DNA of 64,000 nt, from contig NZ_JAIWKS010000004.1 of NCBI RefSeq assembly GCF_021271205.1, positions 248,001 to 312,000 on the forward strand. Reading direction: 5' to 3'. Under the pieces are notes generated by a model. The model did not search any database and had not been told where the DNA came from. It saw only the letters and a program-made list of their open reading frames with translations. Origin of the DNA: Pseudomonas uvaldensis (GTDB lineage Bacteria; Pseudomonadota; Gammaproteobacteria; Pseudomonadales; Pseudomonadaceae). Numbering within the stretch: position 1 is the stretch's first letter; every line of letters starts with the position of its first letter. The position numbers and the translations under genes are program-made. This document shows positions 21,772-31,719 of the stretch, piece after piece.

Positions 21772-22763
21772 AGAGGCTGATCTGGCTGATCGCCGCACTG
21801 CTCACCGCATTGCTGGTGCCATTGTTGGTGGGTGGCGGAGAAATGTGGTCACGTGTGCAACGTTTCCCGTTGTCGTTGCTGTTGGCCATGCTCGGCATGA
21901 TCGGGCTTTGTTGGTGTCTGAACGCATTGCGCCTGCGCTTGCTGCTGGGCGAACACCGGGCACGCCTGGGCAGGCTCAACAGCATCGGCGTGGTGATGTC
22001 CACCGAGTTCGCCATGTGCGCCACCCCCGGCGGCAGCGGGGGCCCATTGACACTGATGGCGCTGCTGGCGCGTAACGGCGTTCGACCTGCCCACGCCAGT
22101 GCAGTGTTCGCCATGGATCAATTGAGCGACCTGCTGTTCTTCCTCTGCGCCTTGCTGGGGATCCTGATATACGCCGTGTTCCAGAACCTGAGCCAGCGCA
22201 TGGAATGGATGCTGGCACTGAGCGCGATTTCCCTGTTTGGCGGGCTGTTCGGCTGTGTGCTGGCGGCCCGTTACCATCGCCGCCTGATCCTGCTGGGCGC
22301 CCGCCTGTTACGGCATTTGCGTGTGAAAGCGACCACCCGTCGACGCTGGGGTCGCAAGATCCTGCATTTCCTCGCCGCGTTTACCGACACCCTGAAACTG
22401 CCACGCCAGATACTTTTCCAGGTCTTCGGCCTGACCTGTGTGCACTGGGCCTTGCGCTACAGCGTGTTGTACCTGGCGCTGAAAGGATTGGGGGCGGATC
22501 TGCAATGGGCCTGGAGCTTCCTCATCCAGATGCTGTCCCTGAGCGCAGGGCAATTCAGTCTGCTGCCGGGGGGTGCCGGAGCGGCGGAGGTAACGTCGGC
22601 GGCGCTGCTGGCGCCCATGGTGGGCAAATCCACCGCGGCGGCGGCCATCCTGATCTGGCGGGCGGTGACCTACTACTTCTATCTGGTGGCCGGCGGGCCG
22701 GTATTCTTCCTGATGGTGGGCCGACCGCTGATCAAGAAGCTGATAAAACTCAGGCAAGCCTGA
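21768..22763 (+). CDS. UPF0104 / lysylphosphatidylglycerol synthase-like membrane protein
   Basis: A 331-aa polytopic inner-membrane protein with about seven or eight hydrophobic segments, starting MKRLIWLIAALLTALLVP. The segments TPGGSGGPLTLMALLARNG and LLPGGAGAAEVTSAALLAPM are typical of the YbhN/AglD/MprF-N flippase-like family. It overlaps the deacetylase by 4 bases (ATGA), so it is co-translated. By context it may move or present the lipid-linked product of the operon; this is inference. Confidence 0.85.
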   Translation: MKRLIWLIAALLTALLVPLLVGGGEMWSRVQRFPLSLLLAMLGMIGLCWCLNALRLRLLLGEHRARLGRLNSIGVVMSTEFAMCATPGGSGGPLTLMALLARNGVRPAHASAVFAMDQLSDLLFFLCALLGILIYAVFQNLSQRMEWMLALSAISLFGGLFGCVLAARYHRRLILLGARLLRHLRVKATTRRRWGRKILHFLAAFTDTLKLPRQILFQVFGLTCVHWALRYSVLYLALKGLGADLQWAWSFLIQMLSLSAGQFSLLPGGAGAAEVTSAALLAPMVGKSTAAAAILIWRAVTYYFYLVAGGPVFFLMVGRPLIKKLIKLRQA

Positions 22764-22775
22764 ATTCGCAGGTCC

Positions 22776-22946
22776 CTACCGGGGTTCGGGCTCGTCCTCT
22801 GGATGGGTTTGTTTCCATAGCTCGGCGGCGTCGGGAAAGTCCGTGCCGTCTTCCGGGCTTAGTTCTTCAGGGTCGTAGCGGCTCAAGCAACCTTCGCCGA
22901 GGGTCGCGGGTGCCTTGGAGGTGGCTTTGTCCAATGGGTCGTTCAT
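22776..22946 (-). CDS. Small acidic conserved hypothetical protein
   Basis: A 56-aa acidic protein (MNDPLDKATSKAPATLGEGC, then SRYDPEELSPEDGTDFPDAA and a DEPEPR tail). The ATG at 22946 has GAGG six bases upstream; the frame extends to 22982 but lacks a ribosome site there. I do not recognise a function. It lies immediately downstream of purU on the same strand, with a REP hairpin between. Confidence 0.65.
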   Translation of the reverse strand: MNDPLDKATSKAPATLGEGCLSRYDPEELSPEDGTDFPDAAELWKQTHPEDEPEPR

Positions 22947-22998
22947 GGCGTGCCTCACAAAAAAGGGGCCGGACAGCCCCATCTTGCCAGCAAATACG

Positions 22999-23025
22999 GT
23001 GGGAGCCGAGCGTGCTCGCTCCCAC
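22999..23025. repeat. Single REP-like hairpin
   Basis: GTGGGAGC and GCTCCCAC form perfect 8-bp arms around an 11-base loop. It resembles half of the REP pairs elsewhere and could attenuate read-through from purU. Confidence 0.75.
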
Positions 23026-23033
23026 AGGATGGA

Positions 23034-23882
23034 TCAGAACACCACGGTCTTGTTGCCGTGTACAAGCACTCGGTCTTCAAGGTGATAACGCAGGCCACGC
23101 GCCAGCACCATCTTCTCGACGTCCCGGCCGAAACGCACCATGTCTTCGATGCTGTCGCTGTGACTGACGCGCACCACGTCCTGCTCGATGATCGGGCCGG
23201 CGTCCAGCTCTTCGGTCACGTAGTGGCAGGTAGCGCCAATCAGCTTCACCCCACGCATCGAGGCCTGGTGGTACGGCTTGGCCCCGACGAATGACGGCAG
23301 GAAGCTGTGATGGATGTTGATCACCTTGTGAGCGTATTCGCTGCACAGGGATGGCGGCAGGATCTGCATGTAGCGGGCCAGTACCACTACTTCGGCGTCG
23401 TGCTGCTTGACCAGCCGCGACACTTCGGCGAACGCCGGTTGCTTGTCCTGCGGATTGACCGGTACGTGGTAGTACGGAATACCGTGCCATTCCACCATGC
23501 TGCGCAGATCGTCATGGTTGGAAATGACGCAGGCGATGTCACAGTCGAGTTCATCGCTGTGCCAGCGGTGCAACAGATCAGCCAGACAGTGAGACTCGCG
23601 GCTGGCCATCAGCACCACGCGTTTTTTCTGCGCGGTGTCGGTGATGCGCCAGTCCATCGAGAACTCTTCGGCAATCGGTGCAAAGGCCTCGCGAAAGGCC
23701 TCGATGCCGAAGGGCAGCGAGTCGGCGCGGATCTCGTGACGCATGAAAAACCAGCCACTTTGGTTGTCCGAATGATGGCTTGCTTCAGTGATCCAGCCGT
23801 TATGAGACGCCAGAAAGTTACTGACTTTAGCAACGATACCGACGCGGTCCGGGCAAGCGATCACCAGCCGAAAAGTGCGCAT
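23034..23882 (-). CDS. purU: Formyltetrahydrofolate deformylase
   Basis: A 282-aa cytoplasmic enzyme that hydrolyses 10-formyl-THF to formate and THF. An N-terminal ACT domain (RLVIACPDRVGIVAKVSNFL) is followed by the formyltransferase fold with NHDDLRSMVEWHGIPYYHVP and the active-site segments IHHSFLPSFVGAKPY and ATCHYVTEELDAGPIIEQD. The ATG at 23882 starts the ACT domain; the longer frame is not conserved. It is divergent from mvaT, as in P. aeruginosa. Confidence 0.95.
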   Translation of the reverse strand: MRTFRLVIACPDRVGIVAKVSNFLASHNGWITEASHHSDNQSGWFFMRHEIRADSLPFGIEAFREAFAPIAEEFSMDWRITDTAQKKRVVLMASRESHCLADLLHRWHSDELDCDIACVISNHDDLRSMVEWHGIPYYHVPVNPQDKQPAFAEVSRLVKQHDAEVVVLARYMQILPPSLCSEYAHKVINIHHSFLPSFVGAKPYHQASMRGVKLIGATCHYVTEELDAGPIIEQDVVRVSHSDSIEDMVRFGRDVEKMVLARGLRYHLEDRVLVHGNKTVVF

Positions 23883-24185
23883 TAGGGAAACTCCAGAACT
23901 TCGCAAAGGCGGCCATTCTAGCCATTGCGCGGCAAAACTGCAGTATCGATGACGCACCTGGCCCCTCCGCCCCCTCACGGCAGCGCCGTACCGGGACGGG
24001 GCCGCGTGCTATATGTGTGAACAGATGTGAAAAGCCTGCCTGCGTATTTAACTGCAACCGCAGTTTTTGTGGTCTGGCACTAGTTAATTAAATAAAACCC
24101 GCTTAAATGTTTACTTGATGAAACTGTCTGATTACTATTGCCACACTGTCTCCTTGTCACCAGCGTCCTACATAAGGTAGTCCTC
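23883..24185. other. Divergent purU-mvaT intergenic region
   Basis: 303 bases that change from GC-rich next to purU to AT-rich (about 24050-24180) before mvaT. The AT-rich half fits an autoregulated H-NS-type promoter; no discrete operator could be named. Confidence 0.4.
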
Positions 24186-24566
24186 ATGTCCATGATCCTC
24201 ACCGAATACAACGCCACAAAACAAGCCATTGAAGAATTGCAACAACGTCTGGCAGACCTGTCAAAAGACGACAAACTGCAAAAAGAACTGGAATTCGAAG
24301 GCAAATTGCGCACTTTGATGGGCGAATACTCCAAGTCCCTGCGCGACATCATTGCCCTGTTGGATCCAGAAGCCAAGTCGGGCAAAGCAACTCGTGGTAC
24401 CGTGAAAACTACCGGCACCAAACGCGCTCGCAAAGTTAAGCAATACAAAAACCCGCACACCGGCGATGTCATCGAAACCAAAGGTGGCAACCACAAGACC
24501 CTGAAAGAGTGGAAAGCCAAGTGGGGCGGTGACGTGGTTGAAAGCTGGGCCAAGCTGCTGGGCTAA
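24186..24566 (+). CDS. mvaT: H-NS-like xenogeneic silencer MvaT
   Basis: A 126-aa nucleoid protein. Residues 1-60 are a coiled-coil oligomerisation domain (AIEELQQRLADLSKDDKLQK); the C-terminal DNA-binding domain is RARKVKQYKNPHTGDVIETK followed by GGNHKTLKEWKAKWG, the MvaT AT-pincer region. It binds AT-rich and acquired DNA and represses it, and so is a candidate silencer of the AT-rich parts of the toxin island in this window (inference). The ATG at 24186 was chosen over the frame opening at 24138 because it starts the conserved N-terminus. Confidence 0.94.
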   Translation: MSMILTEYNATKQAIEELQQRLADLSKDDKLQKELEFEGKLRTLMGEYSKSLRDIIALLDPEAKSGKATRGTVKTTGTKRARKVKQYKNPHTGDVIETKGGNHKTLKEWKAKWGGDVVESWAKLLG

Positions 24567-24594
24567 GCCCCGAGCTGCTCTCCCCGGGCAAAAC

Positions 24595-24620
24595 AACGCC
24601 AGCGATCGCTGGCGTTTTTT
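24595..24620 (+). terminator. mvaT terminator
   Basis: AACGCCAGCGATCGCTGGCG followed by TTTTTT is a near-perfect stem with a T-run. Confidence 0.93.
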
Positions 24621-24646
24621 ATGGCGTTTACTTTAATAATGGCCGC

Positions 24647-26074
24647 TCAAAGGCTTAAACGCTTGCGCAATTGCTGACTATAACCTTGCCATTCCACGAG
24701 GGCCTCTCGCTGCAAGGGTGTGGCCAGGGCCATCCACTCTCCCATCGCCCTGTCAAAAGTTTCCAGAGTGTTTGGCGCCCCCCATTGCGCAGATGACAGG
24801 CGCTGTCGACAGAACTGTTTCCAGCGTTCCTGCTCTTCGGGATTCAAGGTGTCCGGGAAGTTACGCGCACGATATCGAAACAGCAATTCCGGCAGGCGCT
24901 CATCATCGAATAGCCACCGCTCTCGCGCCAATTGCGTCGGGTCCGCCAAGCGGACTTGTTCGCATAAGCGACGATCACGATCACCGAAAAAACCGCTGTA
25001 CAACTGTTGTTCCGGATCTTCACTGGCCGTGAAATCCTCGCGGCCATAAATAGTCTGAAGTTTTTCCTGCCAGATCTGCTGTGCGTCATTTAGCCGCGAT
25101 GCCCGCTGCCGCAGACCATTCATATCCAGTTGCAACCGTTCCAGGTCTTCGGCGCGTAGCACCGACAGGGGCGCGACCACCGGGCATTTGTTGACATGGA
25201 TGAGCTTGAGAGGCACCGGCAGCTCACTTTCGAGCAACTCTTCGCGACGGGTATACAAACGTTGGCGCAACGTCTCAGCTTCCAGCTCCAGCAAGCCCTG
25301 AGGATCCAGATGCAAGTCGCAGACGATCAGGGCGTTACGGTTTTTCGGGTGCCAGGCCAGCGGCAGGACCACACCGATGTAGTTTCGCGCAGCGGAGAAA
25401 CGCCCGGAGACATGTACCAGCGGTTGCAACAGACGGATCTGGTCCAGCACTTTCTGCTTGGCACGCAACTGGAACAGCCAGTCGTAGAGCCGTGGCTGTT
25501 TCTGGCGGATCAGACGGGCCAGTGCAATGGTCGCCCGCACATCCGACAACGCATCGTGCGCCTGGCCGTGATCGATGCCATTGGCGGCGGTCAGGCGTTC
25601 GAGCTTGAGGCTGACGCGGCCATCTTCCTGTGGCCAGACAATGCCTTGCGGGCGCAGTGCGTAAGCGGCGCGCACCAGGTCAATCAGGTCCCAGCGGCTG
25701 TTCCCCCCCTGCCATTCGCGGGCGTACGGGTCGAAAAAATTCCGATACAGGCTGTAGCGGGTCATTTCGTCATCGAAACGCAGTGTGTTGTAACCGGCTC
25801 CACAAGTGCCCGGCATGGCCAGTTGCGCGTGGACACGGGTCATGAAATCGGCTTCGCTCAACCCTTGCTCCGCGAGGCGCGCCGGGGTGATGCCGGTGAT
25901 CGCACAGGCAGCCGGATGAGGCAGGATGTCATCGCTGGGCCGGCAATACAGATTCACCGGTTCGTCGATTTCATTGAGTTCAAAATCGGTACGGATACCC
26001 GCCACCTGCAAGGGGCGATCGCTCCTCGGGTCGATACCGGTGGTTTCGTAGTCGTACCAGAAGATGGAAGTCAC
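24647..26074 (-). CDS. sbcB: Exodeoxyribonuclease I
   Basis: A 475-aa 3'-5' single-strand DNA exonuclease used in recombination and mismatch repair. DEDDh motifs are visible: WYDYETTGIDPRSDRPLQVA near residue 5 and HDALSDVRATIALARLI near 180. The SH3-like and helical exonuclease-C regions follow. The GTG at 26074 has AGGA seven bases upstream and starts just before the exonuclease motif; the open frame to 26179 is rejected. The place between mvaT and the RDD operon is conserved in Pseudomonas. Confidence 0.93.
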   Translation of the reverse strand: MTSIFWYDYETTGIDPRSDRPLQVAGIRTDFELNEIDEPVNLYCRPSDDILPHPAACAITGITPARLAEQGLSEADFMTRVHAQLAMPGTCGAGYNTLRFDDEMTRYSLYRNFFDPYAREWQGGNSRWDLIDLVRAAYALRPQGIVWPQEDGRVSLKLERLTAANGIDHGQAHDALSDVRATIALARLIRQKQPRLYDWLFQLRAKQKVLDQIRLLQPLVHVSGRFSAARNYIGVVLPLAWHPKNRNALIVCDLHLDPQGLLELEAETLRQRLYTRREELLESELPVPLKLIHVNKCPVVAPLSVLRAEDLERLQLDMNGLRQRASRLNDAQQIWQEKLQTIYGREDFTASEDPEQQLYSGFFGDRDRRLCEQVRLADPTQLARERWLFDDERLPELLFRYRARNFPDTLNPEEQERWKQFCRQRLSSAQWGAPNTLETFDRAMGEWMALATPLQREALVEWQGYSQQLRKRLSL

Positions 26075-26272
26075 GGCCTGTTCCTGAATTGAAGACTGGC
26101 GAAGTCTAGGCGCCCTGACCCGGGCCCGACCAGTGTTCCTGCAACTTTTGAAATCCTTTTGCTCCCCCCTTGTGGGCAAAGCATTAAATGACAGGCATCG
26201 TCATATCGTTTGCGCGCACGAAGACTGCTAGCATCTGCGGACGTTCGAACCGGCCCATCACTCAGGTAGCCC

Positions 26273-26998
26273 ATGCTCGAGACACCAGCACTGCAAAGGA
26301 ACGCGTCGCTACCCCCGCCCCTGGACACGCGATATCAGGTCGAAACGCCCGAAGGCATCGACCTGCCGCTGCGCCCGGCGGGGCTGATGCCTCGTGCGCT
26401 GGCCTTCGCCATCGATCTGGGCATACGAGGTCTGACCCTGGGATGCCTGTTCTTCATCCTGGCATTTTTTGGCGAACTGGGGATCGGCCTGGGCGCCATC
26501 CTGTTGTTCGTGGTCAGCTGGTGGTACATGGTGCTGTTCGAAGTGCTGAGACAAGGGCGTTCCCCCGGCAAGCAGATGATGGGTCTGCGTGTGGTCCAGG
26601 ACGACGGCCGGCCGATCGGTTGGTCGGCCTCGCTGATCCGCAACCTGTTGCGCTTCGTCGACCTGCTGCCCTTTGGCTATGCCTTCGGCGCCGTCTGTTG
26701 CCTGCAGCATCCGGCCTTCAAGCGCCTGGGAGACCTGGCGGCCGGCACGCTGGTGGTGTATCGCGAGCAGCCGGTCAAGCGCCCCGCCCTGCCGCAGGCG
26801 CCGCCCTTGCGGCCACCTTTTGCCTTGAGTCTCAACGAACAGCGTGCCGTGCTGGGGTTCGCCGAACGCCAGGCCGAACTTTCCGATGCCAGGGTCAATG
26901 AACTGGCGAGCATCCTCGCCGCGCCGCTGCACGTGCCACCCGCCCGCGCCGTGGCCGAACTCAATGGCATCGCCCGCGGCCTGTTGGGGCCACTATGA
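26273..26998 (+). CDS. RDD family membrane protein
   Basis: A 241-aa protein with an RDD domain: PRALAFAIDLGIRGLTLGCL (Arg, then Asp in TM1), a second membrane segment near 80-100, and GRSPGKQMMGLRVVQDDGRP. The C-terminal third is soluble. Its function is unknown. It is the first gene of a six-gene operon whose members overlap by 4-14 bases up to MoxR. Confidence 0.87.
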   Translation: MLETPALQRNASLPPPLDTRYQVETPEGIDLPLRPAGLMPRALAFAIDLGIRGLTLGCLFFILAFFGELGIGLGAILLFVVSWWYMVLFEVLRQGRSPGKQMMGLRVVQDDGRPIGWSASLIRNLLRFVDLLPFGYAFGAVCCLQHPAFKRLGDLAAGTLVVYREQPVKRPALPQAPPLRPPFALSLNEQRAVLGFAERQAELSDARVNELASILAAPLHVPPARAVAELNGIARGLLGPL

Positions 26999-27969
26999 AG
27001 CAAAGTCTGTTCGAAAACCGTCACCAGGAAGAATGGGAGCGCCTGTCCCGACTGCTCGATCAATTGGAGCGCAGCCGCAACGTCCCCCAGAGCAGCGACT
27101 TTCCCCACGCCTACCGCCGGCTCTGCCAGCACCTGTCATTGGCCCAGGCGCGAGGCTACAGCAGCCTGCTAGTCGATACGCTGCAGCAACTGGCGCTGCG
27201 TGGGCACCAGCAACTCTACCGCGACCGCAGCAGGCCATCGGCCGGCCTCGCGATGTTTATCCTGGTCGGTTTCCCACAACTGGTTCGAGAGCAATGGCGC
27301 TTCGTGCTGGCCGCCTGCGTGATGTTCCTTGGCAGCCTGGTCGGCATCGGGCTGCTGGTTTATCTGTTCCCCGATCTGGTCTACAGCGTTCTGGGTGCCG
27401 AGGAAGTCAGCCAGATTCGCAGCATGTACGATCCGGCCGCCGGCCACCTGGGGCGCTCGATCGAACGGGCCGCCAGCGAGGACTGGGTCATGTTCGGCTA
27501 TTACATCATGCATAACATCGGCATCGCCTTTCAGACGTTCGCCAGCGGCATGATGTTCGGCCTGGGCAGTGCATTCTTTCTTTTCTTCAATGGCCTGACC
27601 ATCGGTGCGGTGGCCGGACACCTGACCCAGATTGGCTCGGGGGGGACGTTCTGGTCGTTCGTGATCGGTCACGGGGCCTTCGAACTCACTGCCATTACCC
27701 TGGCCGGCGCCGCTGGCCTGCAACTGGGCTGGGCATTGATCGCCCCGGGGCGCCTCACCCGGGGCGAAGCCCTGCGGCTCGCCGCACGCAAAAGCATATC
27801 GATGATCGCGGGGGTGACGTTGTTCCTGCTCATCGCCGCCTTCATCGAAGCCTACTGGTCCTCCAGCACCGTGACGCCCGCCACCAAATACACGGTCGGC
27901 GCCTTGTTGTGGTTGCTGGTGTTGAGCTACCTGCTGTTTGCCGGACGGGTACGCCATGCGGCTGAGTGA
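26995..27969 (+). CDS. SpoIIM-domain membrane protein
   Basis: A 324-aa protein. The first ~95 residues are soluble and helical (RLSRLLDQLERSRNVPQSSD); a stage II sporulation protein M domain with about six membrane segments follows (FASGMMFGLGSAFFLFFNGL, TIGAVAGHL). It overlaps the RDD gene by ATGA. In non-sporulating bacteria these proteins occur with MoxR/DUF58 operons; the role is presumed to be in envelope maintenance. Confidence 0.86.
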   Translation: MKQSLFENRHQEEWERLSRLLDQLERSRNVPQSSDFPHAYRRLCQHLSLAQARGYSSLLVDTLQQLALRGHQQLYRDRSRPSAGLAMFILVGFPQLVREQWRFVLAACVMFLGSLVGIGLLVYLFPDLVYSVLGAEEVSQIRSMYDPAAGHLGRSIERAASEDWVMFGYYIMHNIGIAFQTFASGMMFGLGSAFFLFFNGLTIGAVAGHLTQIGSGGTFWSFVIGHGAFELTAITLAGAAGLQLGWALIAPGRLTRGEALRLAARKSISMIAGVTLFLLIAAFIEAYWSSSTVTPATKYTVGALLWLLVLSYLLFAGRVRHAAE

Positions 27970-29494
27970 CGCCACCGTAGCCATTCGCCCGCGCACCGCT
28001 TGGGAAGCCATGGACCTGGGCATCCTGATGAGCCAGCAGCATCGACGTCTGCTGATGCTCAGCTGGGCCATCGTCACGCTTCCGGTCTATGCGCTGCTGT
28101 CCTTGCTGCTATGGGATTCGCCGTCCCTGGTGGTGCTGGTGTTCTGGTGGTTGAAGCCAGCCTTCGACCGTCTGCCGCTGTACATTCTTTCCAAGGCATT
28201 GTTTGGCGAAACGCCCACGTTGAAACAAGCCTTGCGCCAGTGGCTCACGCTGCTCAAACCCCAATTGTTCGCCAGCCTGACCTGGCGACGGCTGAGCCTG
28301 AGCCGCAGTTTCCTGATGCCGGTGGTGCAACTTGAAGGGCTTGCCGGTGAAGCGCGGGCACAGCGCTTGCGAGTGTTGCTGCAACGCAGCGGCGGCGCAG
28401 CGCAGTGGCTGACCGTGATCGGCGTGCATCTGGAGATGGCCCTGTGGTTCGGACTGATGGCCCTGTTCTACCTGTTCGTGCCGCAGCAGGTGGAACTGGA
28501 ATGGGACTGGCAGGCATTGATCGCCGTCGCCGAGAACGGCTGGCTGTGGTTCGAACATCTGATCAACTTCCTGTATCCCCTGCTGCTGATTCTCTGGGAA
28601 CCGGTGTATGTCGCCTGCGGCTTCAGCCTGTACCTGAATCGGCGCACGATCCTGGAAGCCTGGGACATCGAGCTGGTGTTCCGACGCCTGCGCCAGCGCC
28701 TGAGCGGCGTTGCCCCGGTGCTGATGCTGCTGGCCCTGACGCTGCTGCCACTGACGCCTGTGACCTGGGCCGCCGAAGACAACGCCGCGCCCGACAGCCC
28801 CCGACTGCTCAATCAGCCCCTCACCAGCGAGGCGTCCCGAAACAGCATCGAAGCGATCCTTGAGGCTCCACCGTTCAAGAATCCGGAGACCGTGACCCGT
28901 TACCGTTTTGGCGAGGACTCGGAAGAATCCACCGAGGCCGAGGAACCCTCGGGCTGGCTCAAGGCATTCTTCAAGTGGCTCGGTGGCCTGCACTTCGAGA
29001 CCGCCGCCGCGACCATCCAGGTCCTGCTCTGGGCTTGCCTGGCGGGAGCGATCGTCTGGCTGGCCTGGCACTACCGTGATCGGTTCCAGGCCCTGCCCGG
29101 TCGCCGACGGACCAGGCGCCCGTCCACAGAACCACCGGTGCCGGCCCGCATGTTCGGCCTGGACATACGGGAAGAAAGCTTGCCGGACGATGTAGCGGCC
29201 AGCGCTGAGCAACTGTGGGCCACAGCCCCACGTGACGCCCTGGGCCTGTTGTACCGGGCCCTGCTCAGCCGCCTGCATCATGAATTCGGTGTTGCCCTGA
29301 AAGCGGCCGATACCGAAGGCCAGGTACTGCAGCGTATCGAACAGCTCCAGCAGGAGAACCTGTTGGCGTTCAGCAAGCTCCTGACCCTGCACTGGCAGAA
29401 TGTCGCGTATGGGCATCGCACGCCACCGCCCCCTCTGCAACAAACGCTGTGCGACGGTTGGCGCGGGCTGTTCGGTCCGGGAGTGGCGCGATGA
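27956..29494 (+). CDS. DUF4129 domain membrane protein
   Basis: A 512-aa protein starting MRLSDATVAIRPRTAWEAMD. It has several membrane segments in the first ~280 residues, a soluble stretch, another segment near 350, and a C-terminal DUF4129 region (LWATAPRDALGLLYRALLSR, LHHEFGV). The start overlaps the SpoIIM gene by 14 bases. DUF4129 proteins accompany MoxR/DUF58 genes; their function is not established. Confidence 0.83.
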   Translation: MRLSDATVAIRPRTAWEAMDLGILMSQQHRRLLMLSWAIVTLPVYALLSLLLWDSPSLVVLVFWWLKPAFDRLPLYILSKALFGETPTLKQALRQWLTLLKPQLFASLTWRRLSLSRSFLMPVVQLEGLAGEARAQRLRVLLQRSGGAAQWLTVIGVHLEMALWFGLMALFYLFVPQQVELEWDWQALIAVAENGWLWFEHLINFLYPLLLILWEPVYVACGFSLYLNRRTILEAWDIELVFRRLRQRLSGVAPVLMLLALTLLPLTPVTWAAEDNAAPDSPRLLNQPLTSEASRNSIEAILEAPPFKNPETVTRYRFGEDSEESTEAEEPSGWLKAFFKWLGGLHFETAAATIQVLLWACLAGAIVWLAWHYRDRFQALPGRRRTRRPSTEPPVPARMFGLDIREESLPDDVAASAEQLWATAPRDALGLLYRALLSRLHHEFGVALKAADTEGQVLQRIEQLQQENLLAFSKLLTLHWQNVAYGHRTPPPPLQQTLCDGWRGLFGPGVAR

Positions 29495-30650
29495 GCCGGC
29501 GCGTCGGACTGCTGGTCGGAGTGTTGGTGGCCGCGTTGGTGCTGGCCTTGTTCGCCTACGTGAACGTCAAGGCGGTGCCCTATCAGGAGACCGTCGACCA
29601 CGGCCCCTCCCCCGAAGCCCAGGCCAACCCCTACCTGGCCGCCGAGCATTTCCTGCGCCGGCAAGGCATCAATATCGAACACGCCAATAGCCTGGACATC
29701 CTGCCCACCCTGGAACCGCGCCAGCACAGCCTGTTGTTGCTGGGGGAACGCACCGACATGACGCCGCGGGAAGTCGAGCAGGTGATGAACTGGACCCGGG
29801 CCGGCGGGCGATTGCTGTTCGTTGCCGAAGCCCTGTGGGATGAGCGGACCAACAGCAGCGGCGATCTGCTGCTGGACCGCGTGAGCCTGCACCAACTCCT
29901 GAGCGAGGACCTCAAGGACCCGGAGCCGGCTCCCACCGAGGACCACTACCCCGAGCTGACCAAGTTGTACCTGGAGGATGAAGAGGCGCCTGCGTATGTC
30001 GGTTTCGACACCGACTTCCACCTCGAAGACCCCCACAACCTTGCCCAGGCCTGGGCCAACAGCGCCAAGGCCACCCACATGATGCAACTGAACCATGGCC
30101 TGGGCTCGATCACGGTGATCACCGATGCCGAGCTGTGGAAGAACGATCGAATCGACCAGTATGACAATGCCTGGCTGCTCTGGTACCTGAGCGCCGACAC
30201 GGACGTGACGCTGCTGTTCAACATCGATCACGACAGCCTGCTGACCTTGCTGCTGCGTTATTTTCCTCAGGCCCTGGTGGCGCTGGCAGCCTTGGTCGCC
30301 CTGTGGCTCTGGCATTCGGCGATCCGCCATGGTCCGCTGCAACAGCCGGCCCCCAAGGCCCGGCGCCAACTGGAGGAGCATGTGCAGGCCAGTGCGGTGT
30401 TCCATCTGCGCCATGCCGGCCAGCAACACCTGCTGCACAGCCTGCAACAGGACGTGATGCGCCGGGCTCGACATCGTCATCCCGGCTTCGAACAACTGGC
30501 CGTGGCCGAGCAATGGCAGGTGCTCTCGCGCCTGACGCGCCAATCCACCAAGTCCATCAGCCACGCCCTCGCCCCCCGGCCGAAACAGCGCCTGTCCAGC
30601 GCAGAGTTCTGCCGCCAGGTCGCCCATCTGCAAACCCTCAGGAATGCCTT

Positions 30651-30654
<4 letters not shown>
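29491..30654 (+). CDS. DUF4350 domain membrane protein
   Basis: A 387-aa protein. An N-terminal membrane anchor (LVGVLVAALVLALFAYV) precedes a DUF4350 Rossmann-like domain (LLLLGERTDMTPREVEQVMN, RAGGRLLFVAEAL) and a second membrane helix near 260-280 (ALVALAALVALWLWHSAI). It overlaps both neighbours by ATGA, with GGAG seven bases before its start. Function unknown beyond operon membership. Confidence 0.83.
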
Positions 30655-31655
<1,001 letters not shown>

Positions 31656-31719
31656 AGATGAACATCGCTGTCGGATCGACCGCGTCGAGCCTTGCTCCCA
31701 CGGTCGCGGGGACGCGTCG

